Assembly: GCA_949281375.1 (NCBI GenBank)
Contig: CASDLT010000047.1
Location: forward strand, 27,818-91,817
Direction of reading: 5' to 3'
Source of the DNA: an uncultured Nitrosomonas sp.
GTDB taxonomy: Bacteria > Pseudomonadota > Gammaproteobacteria > Burkholderiales > Nitrosomonadaceae
Length of the DNA: 64,000 bases
Shown: positions 17,501-25,758 of the stretch, piece by piece
How positions within the stretch are numbered: position 1 is the stretch's first letter
How the letters are laid out: every line of letters starts with the position of its first letter
Translations under genes and position numbers: made by a program
The notes under the pieces: model-generated
What the model was told of the DNA's origin: nothing
Seen by the model: the letters and a program-made list of their open reading frames with translations, nothing else
The model's database searches: none

Positions 17501-19317
17501 CATTCACGATCGTGAAACCAGCGGAAGGTACTTCACCGGAATTGACGCAAATCGTGAAGAATGTCGAGTTCTTCACTTTTGATGATATTGGCACGGTGAC
17601 GGCGGCAGCATTGTTGCCTGGACCAGCGGCATCAGATGATAACGCTACCGTCGCTGAAGATTCTTCAGTTACGATCGATGTGCTGACAAACGATGCGAAC
17701 AGTAGCGGAGCCAACATTCGCAAGATCAATGACATCGCCATTCAAAATGGAGGTCCGGCAATTGCGCTGCCGCATGGCAGTGTGGTGATGACCAATTCTG
17801 GAACAGGTTCCGATCACTTGATCTATACGCCGGTTCCCAATTATTTTGGACCGGACAGTTTTACCTACACCATTCAGAATACTGCTGGGCAATTCTCTAC
17901 TGCAACTGTCAATATTACGGTCACGAACGTCAACGATCTACCAACAGACATCAACTTTGCTGGTACCGCCGTCAATGAGAATGCGGCAGCCGGCACGGTC
18001 GTGTCGACGCTGACGACACTCGATCCGGACAACACCACCGTGGGAACCAATGATACGTTTACGTACACATTGGCTGATAATTTTGGTGGTGCATTCCAGA
18101 TCGTAGGTAACCAGATTCAGGTTTTGAATGGAGGGTTGCTGGACTTTGAAAGCGGCGTCATTTCCTATGCATTGAATGTCACTGTCGATGATGGACATGG
18201 GGGCACATTCGCCGAGGCGGTCACGATTGCGGTCAATAATGTCAATGAAGCGCCAACCGATATCATCTTTAATGGCAATGCTGCGACCACGGCGGTATCG
18301 GTCGCGGAATATCCGGTATCGAATCTGATAGCAACCTTGACGGCGACTGATTCCGATGCCCCGCCAAATGGTACTGCAGGCGTGTCATTTGGGTTGGCAG
18401 ATAGCGCCGATGGCCGTTTTAGTATCGTCAACGGTCAAATCAGCGTGGTCAATACTGCGCTGATCGATTGGGAAGATACCACGCGGCCATCGCATAGTTT
18501 CACCTTGCAAACGACTGCCAAGGATGCTGGTGGAATGACTCGCACCGAACCTTTGACAGTAAATGTCACCGATTCCGTTGAAACGCTGCGCACGGGTACG
18601 ACGGGCGACAATACCCTCACCGGTACGGCCGGAAACGATATTCTCAATGGTTTGGCAGGCAAGGATACGATGAATGGTGCTGCGGGCAACGATACCTATT
18701 ATGTTGACAACAGTGGCGACAAGATGACTGAAAACGCCAACGCCGGCAATGATACCGTGTATGTGCAGACCTTGACGAGTTTCGGATTGGGCTCCAACTT
18801 TGAAAACCTGATCTATCTTGGCTCGGCCAATGGTACCCGCTGGAGCGGAAATGCGGCTGCCAATGCCCTGGTCGGCGGTGGCGGCAGCGATACGCTGACT
18901 GGCGCGGCCGGGAATGATCATCTCATCGGCAATGCAGGCGCGGATACGCTGCAAGGCGACGATGGCGTGGATCGACTGTATGGCAGTGCCGGCAACGATA
19001 CGCTCAACGGTGGCAATGGTAATGATTGGCTGGAAGGTGGCGCTGGAAATGATTCATTGACGGGTGCGGCCAACAACGATACTTACTTTTTGTCGGGGAT
19101 CTTTGGTACCGATACTATTTCAGGGTTTGGCGATGTGGCTGGCAATCAAGACCTTATCGCTTTCTCGTCAAGTGTCGTTCCAAACTTTGCTACGTTGCAA
19201 ACCAATATGGTGCAATCCGGAGCCAACGTGCAGATCAATCTGGTAGGTGTCGGAAGTGTCATTGTGACGGGCGTGCAGCTTAATACGCTCGGAGTCGATG
19301 ACTTCTTGTTCCTTTAA
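11566..19317 (+). CDS. Giant RTX / cadherin-like calcium-binding surface or secreted protein
   Basis: A 2583-residue acidic protein without N-terminal signal peptide, consistent with type I secretion. Three large modules repeat (about 1-560, 565-1190, 1205-1900). Each opens with a beta-rich region (module 1 WGQNNLNGISV, module 2 WGLTDEDND, module 3 WSLTDTSQFKGISV) and closes with hemolysin-type calcium nonapeptides beginning VLVGT[IV]G[ND]D near 447, 1058 and 1738. Then follow a VCBS/cadherin-like stretch (about 2021-2340, with two PTDI..F openings at 2125 and 2229), a second RTX block (about 2345-2505, GNDTLNGGNGNDWLEGGAGN) and a hydrophobic C-terminus DDFLFL typical of type I substrates. 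No ABC exporter or membrane-fusion gene is in the window. The likely role is adhesion or surface layer/biofilm; no enzymatic domain is visible. Confidence 0.9.
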   Translation: MTTTIWGQNNLNGISVSPDAGDQFDPAVADSGGGAFGVAWASEAGVTVRFFDVIGEPDPALGQFTLNNNSFGTSYGQASMAAGGAGVGYGVTWQEISGSNSAINLRYIGLSAPIGGVINVATGNADLVVHHVATSGYTDVDATFKPLGNIDGLNVAWIATDTSAATTLTAAQINAGLGTVMLQRYAVPLNNAGDPLSPPVAAGLDGAAGGASDAPVTLAAIGRNVVTASEEHLSGDTIVAWIDENNAVHANLFTANGTPITTASGAVAGGVNLDNLGTAAATGKVEVISDGASFILAWATANGVSARVFTAGANPNTFAAGNTIQLFNAATLPAGENFTGEFSLGGLIDTGGFVLTVGAVDGAGNKDVYAQSYNGGGGSDGVLDRVNDIIVGNQDQAGAAALAGDRVITVFRDTSGGDANISAHILDSRTSGQVIIGTDTARRTIPDVLVGTIGNDIIRGLGDNDLLYGALGDDVLVGGPGSDILDGGGNGPEVGDTAVFSGPRSAYHFDYLGANMFTVTDTRAGSPDGTDTIKNVEFFRFDGEAGVNVLASDFIPAGPGVTPAAWGLTDEDNDQVPDPEGTPDVDGFIVNNTAGVRPGLQANPFVADSVGEFVGVVWETPGSDGNLHIRGQFYDVVLEPDTFIPNPIDISDGVGIETNPVLTSGGANSGWGAAWEQRNNASDDTRTIRTNFVGPTTLTGPELTVLDEGDNVDQHDAALFGSFLDRTKASPVGGSVLPTGMNDGYNVVWVSTDTGAIDANYGRIMMQRFEVPLDALGNPGAPARGGVDGIAGLGSDAAFQLADSGRNPSTTALHTFETAIVWIEKDGTGGERVVGRVYDDLGQVVNVPGFNNISAGFPVAAGTNAHVVSAGAVNFGIAWVTGTAEAGYKIMGTMFASPGTGLNGEGFGLAAPAAGAPYVLQELPFGVDISNLEFNLSNLSGEDSEDMVVTWKQNNGGEGADVMARHIRVTLDPVTGQLLSMLPEGNAIKVNATTEGTQDQSSIAGLLGDRFISVYRDDNNSYTDGGDIIARVIDTRAPGQDIEGDFVRLGIPQARRDVLVGTVGDDTIRGDIQDFDGRTDDIWGALGDDVIMGGPGLKGAAAIPEQIFGGEGDDISVYTGRPQDYSITVNGDGSYEIIDLRPVDDDDGNDLMHDGVDNIFDIETLRFLNLTQAGGSVPADWASTNPSFTDIKVGAPGTPPPPQAGFNGTPVNWSLTDTSQFKGISVNASAGTQSGVAVTNLQTGAAITWISGNNKQVWAISHDTTGVPDPVLLDAATQLTDGGAGGVFTDNDVADIDVGMTAGLGLTAVWESTDVTGDDSADTSIHLRTASTNTNTVLGGAGVPGPGVTGTEDVMVGSDGAGIAVDPTIQGYEIVDSLNDTLEFGFHAGYVMKANAGDAYGDLMLARYEIPVYDLQLNGGGLPVVDANGNGVLARDGAGNLRPSSDLNTGAETAPISIGLDGLRGTADDSQAIVLTNAGLFSTADPAVTGSPDADHTPIKGRDVSIGTLHDGQLVVTYIDQNENIRLRIFEAHVNQDADRETGGLGGVDVQARGHTTYSELSLPFSNTIGHVLNAGQTQFIVPQLNGSFGVFWADTGASGTMAVKGVIYNGAGANWIPSPVLTLQNNLDPATLFQISTTGVTSGGLEDGYFLSWENGGDIKGQRFDMAGNRIGATITVDDSANVPAENHSLHSAAGLDDGRILVSFQNAAGDIDASYLDTRQPGVPIIGPRTGAPQDVLVGTVGDDSIDGRGANDELYGGLGNDLLTLGTGADIGDGGIGNDTIIGGSGQDILIGGGGNDLLVSGANGPADPQIDRALAAGLTATRAQANANGGVSDTGLTTAQLTNFINNNPGADMVSGGDGNDTISLQGEFGDFRINLATAIVESDRDSNGSFILEDVIGNVVADGAGGQIFQFSANVENATGGFGDDTIIGNGVDNVIDVGGGNNTVDGAGGAADRVVIHANRADLLISFNNVTQTFTIVKPAEGTSPELTQIVKNVEFFTFDDIGTVTAAALLPGPAASDDNATVAEDSSVTIDVLTNDANSSGANIRKINDIAIQNGGPAIALPHGSVVMTNSGTGSDHLIYTPVPNYFGPDSFTYTIQNTAGQFSTATVNITVTNVNDLPTDINFAGTAVNENAAAGTVVSTLTTLDPDNTTVGTNDTFTYTLADNFGGAFQIVGNQIQVLNGGLLDFESGVISYALNVTVDDGHGGTFAEAVTIAVNNVNEAPTDIIFNGNAATTAVSVAEYPVSNLIATLTATDSDAPPNGTAGVSFGLADSADGRFSIVNGQISVVNTALIDWEDTTRPSHSFTLQTTAKDAGGMTRTEPLTVNVTDSVETLRTGTTGDNTLTGTAGNDILNGLAGKDTMNGAAGNDTYYVDNSGDKMTENANAGNDTVYVQTLTSFGLGSNFENLIYLGSANGTRWSGNAAANALVGGGGSDTLTGAAGNDHLIGNAGADTLQGDDGVDRLYGSAGNDTLNGGNGNDWLEGGAGNDSLTGAANNDTYFLSGIFGTDTISGFGDVAGNQDLIAFSSSVVPNFATLQTNMVQSGANVQINLVGVGSVIVTGVQLNTLGVDDFLFL

Positions 19318-19326
19318 AGAGGAGCT

Positions 19327-19364
19327 TTTCTGTCCCCCGCATACACGGGGGGCAGAAATTTTTG
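19327..19364 (+). terminator. Rho-independent terminator of the RTX gene
   Basis: TTTCTGTCCCCC pairs with GGGGGGCAGAAA across an 8-nt loop (one G-U pair), followed directly by TTTTT. It starts 9 nt after the stop codon. Confidence 0.9.
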
Positions 19365-19430
19365 TGTTTGCTCAAACCTGCTGATGTTCTTTGTTTTAGC
19401 TGTTATTGCTTTTTGAAGCTTTTATTTTTA

Positions 19431-19499
19431 TGCCGCCATGTTCCTGATGAATCACTGAACTATTTGTGATTTTCAGAGTTCTGGCGGCATTTCTTTGTT
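19431..19499. repeat. 69-nt imperfect hairpin downstream of the RTX gene
   Basis: The ends TGCCGCCA and TGGCGGCA are exact inverted repeats. Further in, CTGATGAATCAC faces GTGATTTTCAG, giving a long interrupted stem with a ~10-nt loop and a TTTCTTTG tail. It could be a second terminator, a small structured RNA or a transposon end; nothing decides among these. Confidence 0.45.
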
Positions 19500-19620
19500 G
19501 AATTACTCCACATTTCTATGTCCTGATTTGCCATTTGGGATGTGATCATCAGATTTTTCTTCGAGGAATGAAATGGATCCCAGTTGTTGACAAATGTCTT
19601 GAGAGTTATTTTCCCGCTTA

Positions 19621-19925
19621 TCAACCTGCCTTCAGCAACATGATGAATTCCTGATAGACCTGATCGGGTGTTGTCGCCACAGTCCGATGGTTCCGATTTT
19701 TATTGTAAAACCCGAAATGCCTTGTCAGCGATTGCTTGGCTTCAAGTACTGGCTCATCGGCGTTGAGTTAAACTTCCTCATATTTAACGTTACGCCACAA
19801 GCGTTCGACGACATGCTGTCTCTCCACGCGTCATTGGCATCGATGCTGATACCAATGCTGTTGTGCTTCAGAAGATTGATGAAGGCTTCACTGATACAGT
19901 GTGAGTCTGATATCTCGAAAGTCAG
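19621..19925 (-). pseudogene. IS3-family transposase (OrfB) C-terminal remnant
   Basis: Reading the minus strand with frame changes gives the end of an IS3-type DDE transposase: SEAFINLLKHNSIGISID, then in another frame VERLWRNVKYEEV, then EAKQSLTRHFGFYNKNRNHR and TTPDQVYQEF before the stop at 19621. At least one frameshift and one stop interrupt it, and the catalytic N-terminal part is missing. It is too broken to encode a protein. It is a relic inserted between the RTX gene and tRNA-Ser. Confidence 0.8.
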
Positions 19926-20010
19926 GCTTTAAACCAGAAGTGTTTGGGTGGGGTGATTGAAGGGACAAACTGAAGAATTCGGACTTGAAATAGACTGGGC
20001 GTTGGATGAT

Positions 20011-20100
20011 TGGCGGAGGCGGTGAGATTCGAACTCACGGTAGAGTCACCCCTACGGCAGTTTTCAAGACTGCTGCCTTAAACCGCTCGGCCACACCTCC
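20011..20100 (-). tRNA. tRNA-Ser (anticodon TGA)
   Basis: On the minus strand the gene begins GGAGGTGTGGCCGAGCGG and has the anticodon loop CTTGAAA (TGA). It has a long variable arm as expected for serine, the T-loop GTTCGAATC, and an acceptor pairing GGAGGTG with CGCCTCC. CCA is encoded (complement of 20011-20013). Confidence 0.95.
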
Positions 20101-20203
20101 TTATTCCCGGCACGAATCATACCTTCTGATGGAGGATTTGGCTAGGGGTATTGTATTAAGTCCTCTTCAGTAGGGCTATAACAGAAAAGTGAATCTTTCG
20201 TTG

Positions 20204-21571
20204 TCATCGCTTGCCATACACATATTGCAAGCCAATGCTGGCGCCATTTGCATTATATCCTCCTGTCCGTATTCCGCCTCGTTCGGCATCGGTATCGAGA
20301 TCAGTATGATAAATCGAAGCGTTCAGCTGCAGACCTAGGTACGGCGAATAGATTAATCGGAGTGCTGCATTGCGGAAGGTATTATGCCGGCCGACAGGGA
20401 GTGTACTGTCAGTCAGCACTGAGAAACGATTAAAATTACGAGTTTCATATGAAAATTCGCCTTCGAATCTTACTTTTTCGGTTATTTTCCAATAAGGAAT
20501 TAAATTTACCCCGGTGTTGAGACCGAAGTTTGCAGTCAGGTTATTCATCGAATTAGTAAGGCGCCAGCCGCTCACGGAGAGGCCAAGCTTGTCCGTTGGT
20601 TCCCAGTAATAAGTGCCGCGTGCGTTAAATCCGTTAAAATCACGCTCTTTAAAGCTGGCATTGCTGCGGTCTACCCATCCCCCGCTTATTTGCACTCGTG
20701 ATTTCTCTGTTAAATTCCAGTTAACTCTACCCATGACTTCCATTTGTGTAAAATCATTACTGCCGGAAATGTTAGGATTACCCGGGTTAATCGCGGAGAG
20801 AGGTAATGAAAAATCACCTAAAATAGCTCGATAAAACACTCCAATCGTATTTTTGTTAGCAGTAATGTAATCAATGCCACCTTCAAAGCGATTTTCTGTG
20901 CGTTCCAGGAAACGGAAGTTGTTAAATCCCGTCACTGCAGAATTTGCCTTTGTATCCAGACTATAATGAGTATATTCACCACGCACGCTCCAGCTTGGAT
21001 GCAGGCGCCACGCACCATTGATAAATTGGGTTTGCTCGGTGCGTATGACTTGCGTTCCCGGAAGGAATATCAGGGGTAGCAATGATTGCACATAGCTGGC
21101 GCCCATATTTCCTTCCAGTCGATTTCCCAAGACCCAGTTCCAATTTCCATTGGTGCTGATCAAGTTGTTATTCATAAAGCTGAATCGCTCGAATTTGGTA
21201 TAGGTCCAGTTGAAGTCGGCGGTGAATCGCTGCCTGCTGATCATTTTATCAAATTGAATACCACCGGTAAGACGATTGGTGAGGTCAGCAATTTTGCCTT
21301 GGCGTATGAACTCAACGAGCTGAGGATTATCTGGGAAAGCTTGCTCTGGTTGATTAAGAAATAATGGACGCAACCGCAGCATGTTATCATCAGCGGTAAG
21401 TGCGTAATTGAAATAGGGTTGTAACATGGGCTGCACTGTTTTGTTTTGTCCAACGGCAAGCGTGGATATACTCAGCAGCATTAGCATCAATATTGCTGAA
21501 GCTAAACTACAGCAATGATTTTGATACTTTAGAAAAAAGAATGTGTTATGAATAAAATTGATGCGTATCAA
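20204..21571 (-). CDS. Outer-membrane beta-barrel, EpsL-like (exopolysaccharide/exosortase-associated)
   Basis: A 455-residue protein with a signal segment (about 22-41, ending LAVGQ), then PYFNYALTADDNMLRLRP, the opening typical of EpsL-like outer-membrane proteins from XrtB/PEP-CTERM-associated polysaccharide loci. The rest is a regular series of amphipathic strands with aromatic belts (for example RFTADFNWTYTKFERFSF). It ends in a short strand GLQYVYGKR rather than a terminal Phe. EpsL-like proteins are thought to help export polysaccharide across the outer membrane. No other eps gene adjoins it, so here it is an orphan. The family assignment is by pattern and moderately sure; the barrel itself is clear. 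Confidence 0.68.
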   Translation of the reverse strand: MIRINFIHNTFFFLKYQNHCCSLASAILMLMLLSISTLAVGQNKTVQPMLQPYFNYALTADDNMLRLRPLFLNQPEQAFPDNPQLVEFIRQGKIADLTNRLTGGIQFDKMISRQRFTADFNWTYTKFERFSFMNNNLISTNGNWNWVLGNRLEGNMGASYVQSLLPLIFLPGTQVIRTEQTQFINGAWRLHPSWSVRGEYTHYSLDTKANSAVTGFNNFRFLERTENRFEGGIDYITANKNTIGVFYRAILGDFSLPLSAINPGNPNISGSNDFTQMEVMGRVNWNLTEKSRVQISGGWVDRSNASFKERDFNGFNARGTYYWEPTDKLGLSVSGWRLTNSMNNLTANFGLNTGVNLIPYWKITEKVRFEGEFSYETRNFNRFSVLTDSTLPVGRHNTFRNAALRLIYSPYLGLQLNASIYHTDLDTDAERGGIRTGGYNANGASIGLQYVYGKR

Positions 21572-21786
21572 TTGTAACTTCCATGAAATGACATTTGAGT
21601 TAACGTAAGAAATTCAGAATTTCTAAAATCTGGATATCAACGGAATTTTATATTTCGACAGAAAATTACTTATTTTTATAGCATATTCTCATAAAAATTT
21701 TTTTGAGCAATACTTTTTGCCGAGGAAAAAAAATTTTTATTGGAAATAAAATAAATCTGTCGTTAATTTTATTAATCAATGATAAA

Positions 21787-21849
21787 AAGGCGAGATAATC
21801 GCATTGTATCGGGTATACTCACTGGTTTTTTTACAAAACTACCCGCCTT
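21787..21849 (+). promoter_or_regulatory. Structured leader / promoter region of metK
   Basis: Two alternative pairings are visible: AAGGCG (21787-21792) with CGCCTT (21844-21849), and CGGGT (21810-21814) with ACCCG (21841-21845), the latter enclosing GTTTT/AAAAC. They share bases 21844-21845, so they exclude each other. A -10-like TATACT at 21814-21819 overlaps, so part of this may be promoter rather than transcribed leader. No known SAM riboswitch class is recognised. Confidence 0.3.
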
Positions 21850-21867
21850 GAATTTAAATTTTATACT

Positions 21868-23031
21868 ATGAGTGAATATCTTTTTACGTCGGAATCTGTT
21901 TCTGAAGGACATCCTGACAAAGTTGCTGATCAGATTTCAGATGCTGTTTTAGATGCAATTCTGCATCAAGACGCAAATGCGCGGGTTGCATGCGAGACAT
22001 TGTGCAGCACTGGTTTAATCGTATTATCGGGTGAAATCACTACGCATGCTTCAGTCGATTATAATATCATTGCGCGTGAGACTGTTAAGAATATTGGTTA
22101 TACCAGTTCAAACATCGGTTTTGATTCGACGACTTGCGCGGTTCTTACGGCATTCAACAAGCAGTCTCCCGATATCGCTCAGGGCGTTAATCGTTCTAAA
22201 GAAGAAGAAATGGAGCAAGGAGCAGGTGATCAGGGTCTGATGTTTGGCTACGCGTGTGATGAGACACCCCAGCTGATGCCCATGCCTATATTTTATGCGC
22301 ACCGCCTGGTCGAGCGTCAAGCTGAATTAAGAAAAAAAGGACAGTTAGCTTGGCTTCGCCCGGATGCCAAATCGCAAGTTTCAGTTCGATATCAGGATGG
22401 TAAGCCCAAACAGATCGAAACGGTGGTCATTTCTACCCAGCATGATCCAGACATTTCACATCATGCTTTGACCGAAGCTGTCATCGAAGAAATCATCAAA
22501 CCGGTATTGCCTGCCGAACTGGTCGGTCATCAGATTAATTATCTGGTCAATCCAACCGGTCGTTTTGTCGTAGGAGGCCCGATGGGAGACTGCGGTTTGA
22601 CGGGGCGAAAGATCATCGTCGATAGCTATGGCGGATCTGCGCATCATGGCGGTGGCGCTTTTTCCGGCAAAGATCCTTCTAAGGTTGATCGTTCCGCAAC
22701 TTATGCAGGTCGCTATGTGGCAAAGAATATCGTTGCTGCAGGAATTGCTCAGAAATGCGAAGTTCAGGTTGCCTATGCCATTGGCGTTGCGCGACCTGTT
22801 TCATTGATGGTGAATACCTTTGGCACCGGGAAAATTGCTGACGAAAGGATTGTGCAATTAATCGAAAAGCATTTTGATCTGCGTCCGCGTGGGATTATTC
22901 ATACTCTCGATTTGCTGCGCCCGATTTATGCCAAAACAGCGGCATATGGACATTTTGGACGTGAATTACCGGAATTTACCTGGGAAGCTACCGATAAGGC
23001 AGAGCAATTACGCGTTGATGCGGGTATTTGA
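21868..23031 (+). CDS. metK: S-adenosylmethionine synthase
   Basis: Makes S-adenosylmethionine from methionine and ATP in the cytoplasm. The 387-residue length is standard. Family signatures are clear: [16 protein letters not shown] near the N-terminus, the loop [37 protein letters not shown] and [17 protein letters not shown]. It is followed on the same strand by an SAH riboswitch and ahcY, then metF, so the window carries most of the activated-methyl cycle in one row. The start ATG at 21868 fits the family N-terminus ([18 protein letters not shown]). Confidence 0.98.
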   Translation: MSEYLFTSESVSEGHPDKVADQISDAVLDAILHQDANARVACETLCSTGLIVLSGEITTHASVDYNIIARETVKNIGYTSSNIGFDSTTCAVLTAFNKQSPDIAQGVNRSKEEEMEQGAGDQGLMFGYACDETPQLMPMPIFYAHRLVERQAELRKKGQLAWLRPDAKSQVSVRYQDGKPKQIETVVISTQHDPDISHHALTEAVIEEIIKPVLPAELVGHQINYLVNPTGRFVVGGPMGDCGLTGRKIIVDSYGGSAHHGGGAFSGKDPSKVDRSATYAGRYVAKNIVAAGIAQKCEVQVAYAIGVARPVSLMVNTFGTGKIADERIVQLIEKHFDLRPRGIIHTLDLLRPIYAKTAAYGHFGRELPEFTWEATDKAEQLRVDAGI

Positions 23032-23085
23032 TCTGCTGAAATCAACTGTCATTCCAAAATAAGTTATCTATCTTTCCGAGGTGTT

Positions 23086-23151
23086 GAGGAGCGCTGCAAC
23101 GGCATATGTCGTGAGGCTCAGCACTGGCGGTTATTGTTCCAACGGCGCTCG
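23086..23151 (+). promoter_or_regulatory. S-adenosylhomocysteine (SAH) riboswitch
   Basis: Between metK and ahcY. The conserved core is readable: GAGGAGCGCTGCAACGGC, then TGAGGCTCAGCACTGGCGG, then CCAACGGCGCTCG. GAGCGC (23089-23094) pairs with GCGCTC (23145-23150). This is the known SAH aptamer placed directly upstream of ahcY in betaproteobacteria. It turns expression on when SAH accumulates, and the ribosome binding site (AGGAGA) of ahcY follows 12 nt later. Confidence 0.93.
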
Positions 23152-23171
23152 TTCATATTCAGGAGAAAATT

Positions 23172-24605
23172 ATGAACGCTGTGCTCAACTCGAATGGCGA
23201 ATCTTTTGTTGATTATAAGATCGCGGATATTGCGTTAGCTGACTGGGGCCGTAAGGAAATTGCAATCGCTGAAACGGAAATGCCGGGTTTAATGGCATTA
23301 CGTAAAGAGTATGGGCATCAGAAACCTCTGACAGGAGCGCGTATCGCAGGCTCTTTGCACATGACCATTCAGACAGCCGTGCTCATTGAAACATTGGTAG
23401 CGCTGGGTGCAGAAGTGCGCTGGGCTTCATGCAATATTTTTTCCACTCAAGATCACGCAGCAGCAGCGATAGCGGCCAATCATATCCCGGTGTTCGCATA
23501 CAAGGGCGAAACATTGACCGATTATTGGGAATACGCTCATCGCATTTTTGAATGGACGGTTGCAGGCCAACCAAGCGGCGCCAACATGATTCTGGATGAC
23601 GGCGGCGATGCGACATTATTGCTGATTTTAGGCACCAAAGCTGAGAAGGATCCGTCAGTGATTGCGCATCCCAGCAATGAAGAAGAAACTGCATTATTTG
23701 CCTCGATTGCCGCGAAATTAGCTACTCATCCGGGTTGGTATTCGACTAACCTCGCCAGAATCCAGGGCGTTACCGAAGAAACCACGACCGGGGTTCATCG
23801 TTTATATGAAATGCATAAACAGGGTGCGCTTCCATTTCCTGCATTTAATGTCAACGATTCTGTCACTAAATCAAAGTTTGACAATTTATATGGGTGTCGG
23901 GAATCGCTGGTGGATGGCATCAAGCGTGCGACTGATGTGATGATCGCCGGCAAGATTGCCGTTGTGTGCGGGTATGGAGATGTCGGTAAAGGTTGTGCGC
24001 AATCATTGCGGGGATTGGGCGCAACGGTGTGGATCACTGAAATCGATCCGATTTGCGCATTGCAGGCTGCGATGGAAGGTTATCGGGTAGTAACGATGGA
24101 CGATGCGTGCAAGCTGGCGGATATTTTCGTCACGGCAACCGGCAACCTGCGTGTGATCACACATGACCACATGCTGAACATGAAAGATCAAGCCATCGTA
24201 TGTAATATTGGTCATTTTGATTCGGAAATCGATATTGCTTCAATTCAGAAGTACCAATGGGATAACATCAAACCGCAAGTTGATCATGTCATTTTTCCCA
24301 CAGGACGACGAATCATCGTGCTTGCGCAAGGCAGGCTGGTGAATCTAGGATGCGCTACTGGACATCCTTCGTTCGTGATGTCAAGTTCGTTTACAAACCA
24401 AGTGCTGGCGCAAATGGAATTATGGCAGAATGGCGCAAATTATCAGAAAAATGTCTATGTGTTGCCCAAGCATCTGGATGAAAAAGTGGCCCGGCTGCAC
24501 CTTGGGAAACTGGGTGTTAAACTGACCGAGTTGACCGATGAGCAGGCTCTTTATCTGGGACTTGGCAAGGAAGGTCCTTTCAAACCGGAAATGTATCGAT
24601 ATTAA
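23172..24605 (+). CDS. ahcY: Adenosylhomocysteinase (SAH hydrolase)
   Basis: Hydrolyses S-adenosylhomocysteine to homocysteine and adenosine, clearing the by-product of methylation. The 477-residue length matches bacterial enzymes with the insertion. It shows [20 protein letters not shown] near the N-terminus, the NAD-binding loop [20 protein letters not shown], the conserved [20 protein letters not shown], and the C-terminal KPEMYRY. It is controlled by the SAH riboswitch just upstream and lies between metK and metF in the same direction. Confidence 0.98.
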   Translation: MNAVLNSNGESFVDYKIADIALADWGRKEIAIAETEMPGLMALRKEYGHQKPLTGARIAGSLHMTIQTAVLIETLVALGAEVRWASCNIFSTQDHAAAAIAANHIPVFAYKGETLTDYWEYAHRIFEWTVAGQPSGANMILDDGGDATLLLILGTKAEKDPSVIAHPSNEEETALFASIAAKLATHPGWYSTNLARIQGVTEETTTGVHRLYEMHKQGALPFPAFNVNDSVTKSKFDNLYGCRESLVDGIKRATDVMIAGKIAVVCGYGDVGKGCAQSLRGLGATVWITEIDPICALQAAMEGYRVVTMDDACKLADIFVTATGNLRVITHDHMLNMKDQAIVCNIGHFDSEIDIASIQKYQWDNIKPQVDHVIFPTGRRIIVLAQGRLVNLGCATGHPSFVMSSSFTNQVLAQMELWQNGANYQKNVYVLPKHLDEKVARLHLGKLGVKLTELTDEQALYLGLGKEGPFKPEMYRY

Positions 24606-24615
24606 TCTTGTTTCA

Positions 24616-24648
24616 GGAGAACTATGCACTTTATCTCAATAGTTCTCC
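24616..24648 (+). terminator. Hairpin between ahcY and metF
   Basis: GGAGAACTAT (24616-24625) and ATAGTTCTCC (24639-24648) form a perfect 10-bp stem with a 13-nt loop, 10 nt after the ahcY stop. No T-run follows, so it may be a weak terminator, an RNA-stability element or a leader of metF. An AGGAGA/ATG pair inside it opens a 24-codon frame (24624-24698). Confidence 0.45.
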
Positions 24649-24725
24649 CATTATCTCCTGTGATAATAAGAGGATATCCGAATTTGCATGACGACTGATC
24701 ATTCTGGTTTGATGGATGGGTAACA

Positions 24726-25586
24726 ATGGAATCACAAAAGAAATTTTCTCCTGCATTCAGTTTTGAGCTTTTCCCCCCACAGACTCCTCAAGGCATAGAA
24801 AAATTAAAGCAAACCCGACAGGAGTTGGCGCAATTTACTCCTAAGTTTTTTTCGGTGACGTTCGGGGCAGGGGGGTCAACGCGTGAGCGCACATTGGATA
24901 CTGTGCTGGAAATTCAAGCAGAAGGGCATGTTGTGGCGCCGCATTTGTCCTGCATCGGCTCGACTCAGCAAAATATTCGCGACATTCTTGAAAAATATCA
25001 TCATGCGGGTATTCGACATATTGTCGCATTGCGTGGTGATCTGCCCTCCGGAATGGCGCAAGCAGGCGAATTTCGCTACGCCAGCGAGCTGGTTAGCTTC
25101 ATCCGGCAAGAATTTGGAACTGCCTTCCACATCGAGGTGGCAGCATATCCAGAATATCACCCCCAGGCACGATCTGCGCAATCCGATTTTGAAAATTTCA
25201 AACGTAAAATCGACTTGGGCGCCAATTCTGCAATCACGCAATATTTTTACAATGCCGATGCCTATTTTCATTTTGTCGAGTCCTGTGAATCGGCCGGTTT
25301 GAATATTCCGATTGTGCCCGGAATCATGCCGATCAATAAATTCTCGCAATTAGTGAGATTTTCAGATACCTGCGGGGCAGAAATTCCTCGCTGGATTCGC
25401 AGGAAGCTTGAAGGATACAGCGATGATGCGGCATCGATTCAGGCATTTGGATTGGATGTCGTGACCCAGCTTTGTGAGCGCTTATTGCAAGCCGGTGCTC
25501 CAGGCTTGCATTTTTATACTTTGAATTCCGCGAGTCTGACATCGATCATATGGCAGCGCCTCAATCTCAACAGTAACGCCGAGTAA
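24726..25586 (+). CDS. metF: 5,10-methylenetetrahydrofolate reductase
   Basis: Reduces 5,10-methylene-THF to 5-methyl-THF, supplying the methyl group for methionine synthesis. The 286-residue, FAD-binding TIM-barrel protein shows the family opening FSFELFPPQTPQG, FFSVTFGAGGSTRERTLDTV, the folate-binding HLSCIGS region, the nucleotide loop IVALRGDLP and IVPGIMPIN. It has no regulatory C-terminal domain, as in other bacterial MetF. It stands 120 bp after ahcY and completes the metK-ahcY-metF row; the 10-bp hairpin between them could separate transcription. Confidence 0.96.
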   Translation: MESQKKFSPAFSFELFPPQTPQGIEKLKQTRQELAQFTPKFFSVTFGAGGSTRERTLDTVLEIQAEGHVVAPHLSCIGSTQQNIRDILEKYHHAGIRHIVALRGDLPSGMAQAGEFRYASELVSFIRQEFGTAFHIEVAAYPEYHPQARSAQSDFENFKRKIDLGANSAITQYFYNADAYFHFVESCESAGLNIPIVPGIMPINKFSQLVRFSDTCGAEIPRWIRRKLEGYSDDAASIQAFGLDVVTQLCERLLQAGAPGLHFYTLNSASLTSIIWQRLNLNSNAE

Positions 25587-25758
25587 TTTACAGCCATGAG
25601 GTGCCGCAGATCGTCTTGTTGTGCCCAGGGATTGGGTTAATCACATTGATTAGTTGAGCTTAACGCTGAAGTAGGCACGATCTTTATTTCTGATATGGCC
25701 GGTCGGTATATAATGCGCATCAATATTCTGATTGAAACAATATGCATAGGGTTTTGAA

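Noticed and set aside
11773..18954. Many long open frames on the minus strand opposite the RTX gene
   Set aside because: They are shadows caused by the repetitive, GC-biased codon pattern of the large gene; none has a ribosome binding site or a domain.
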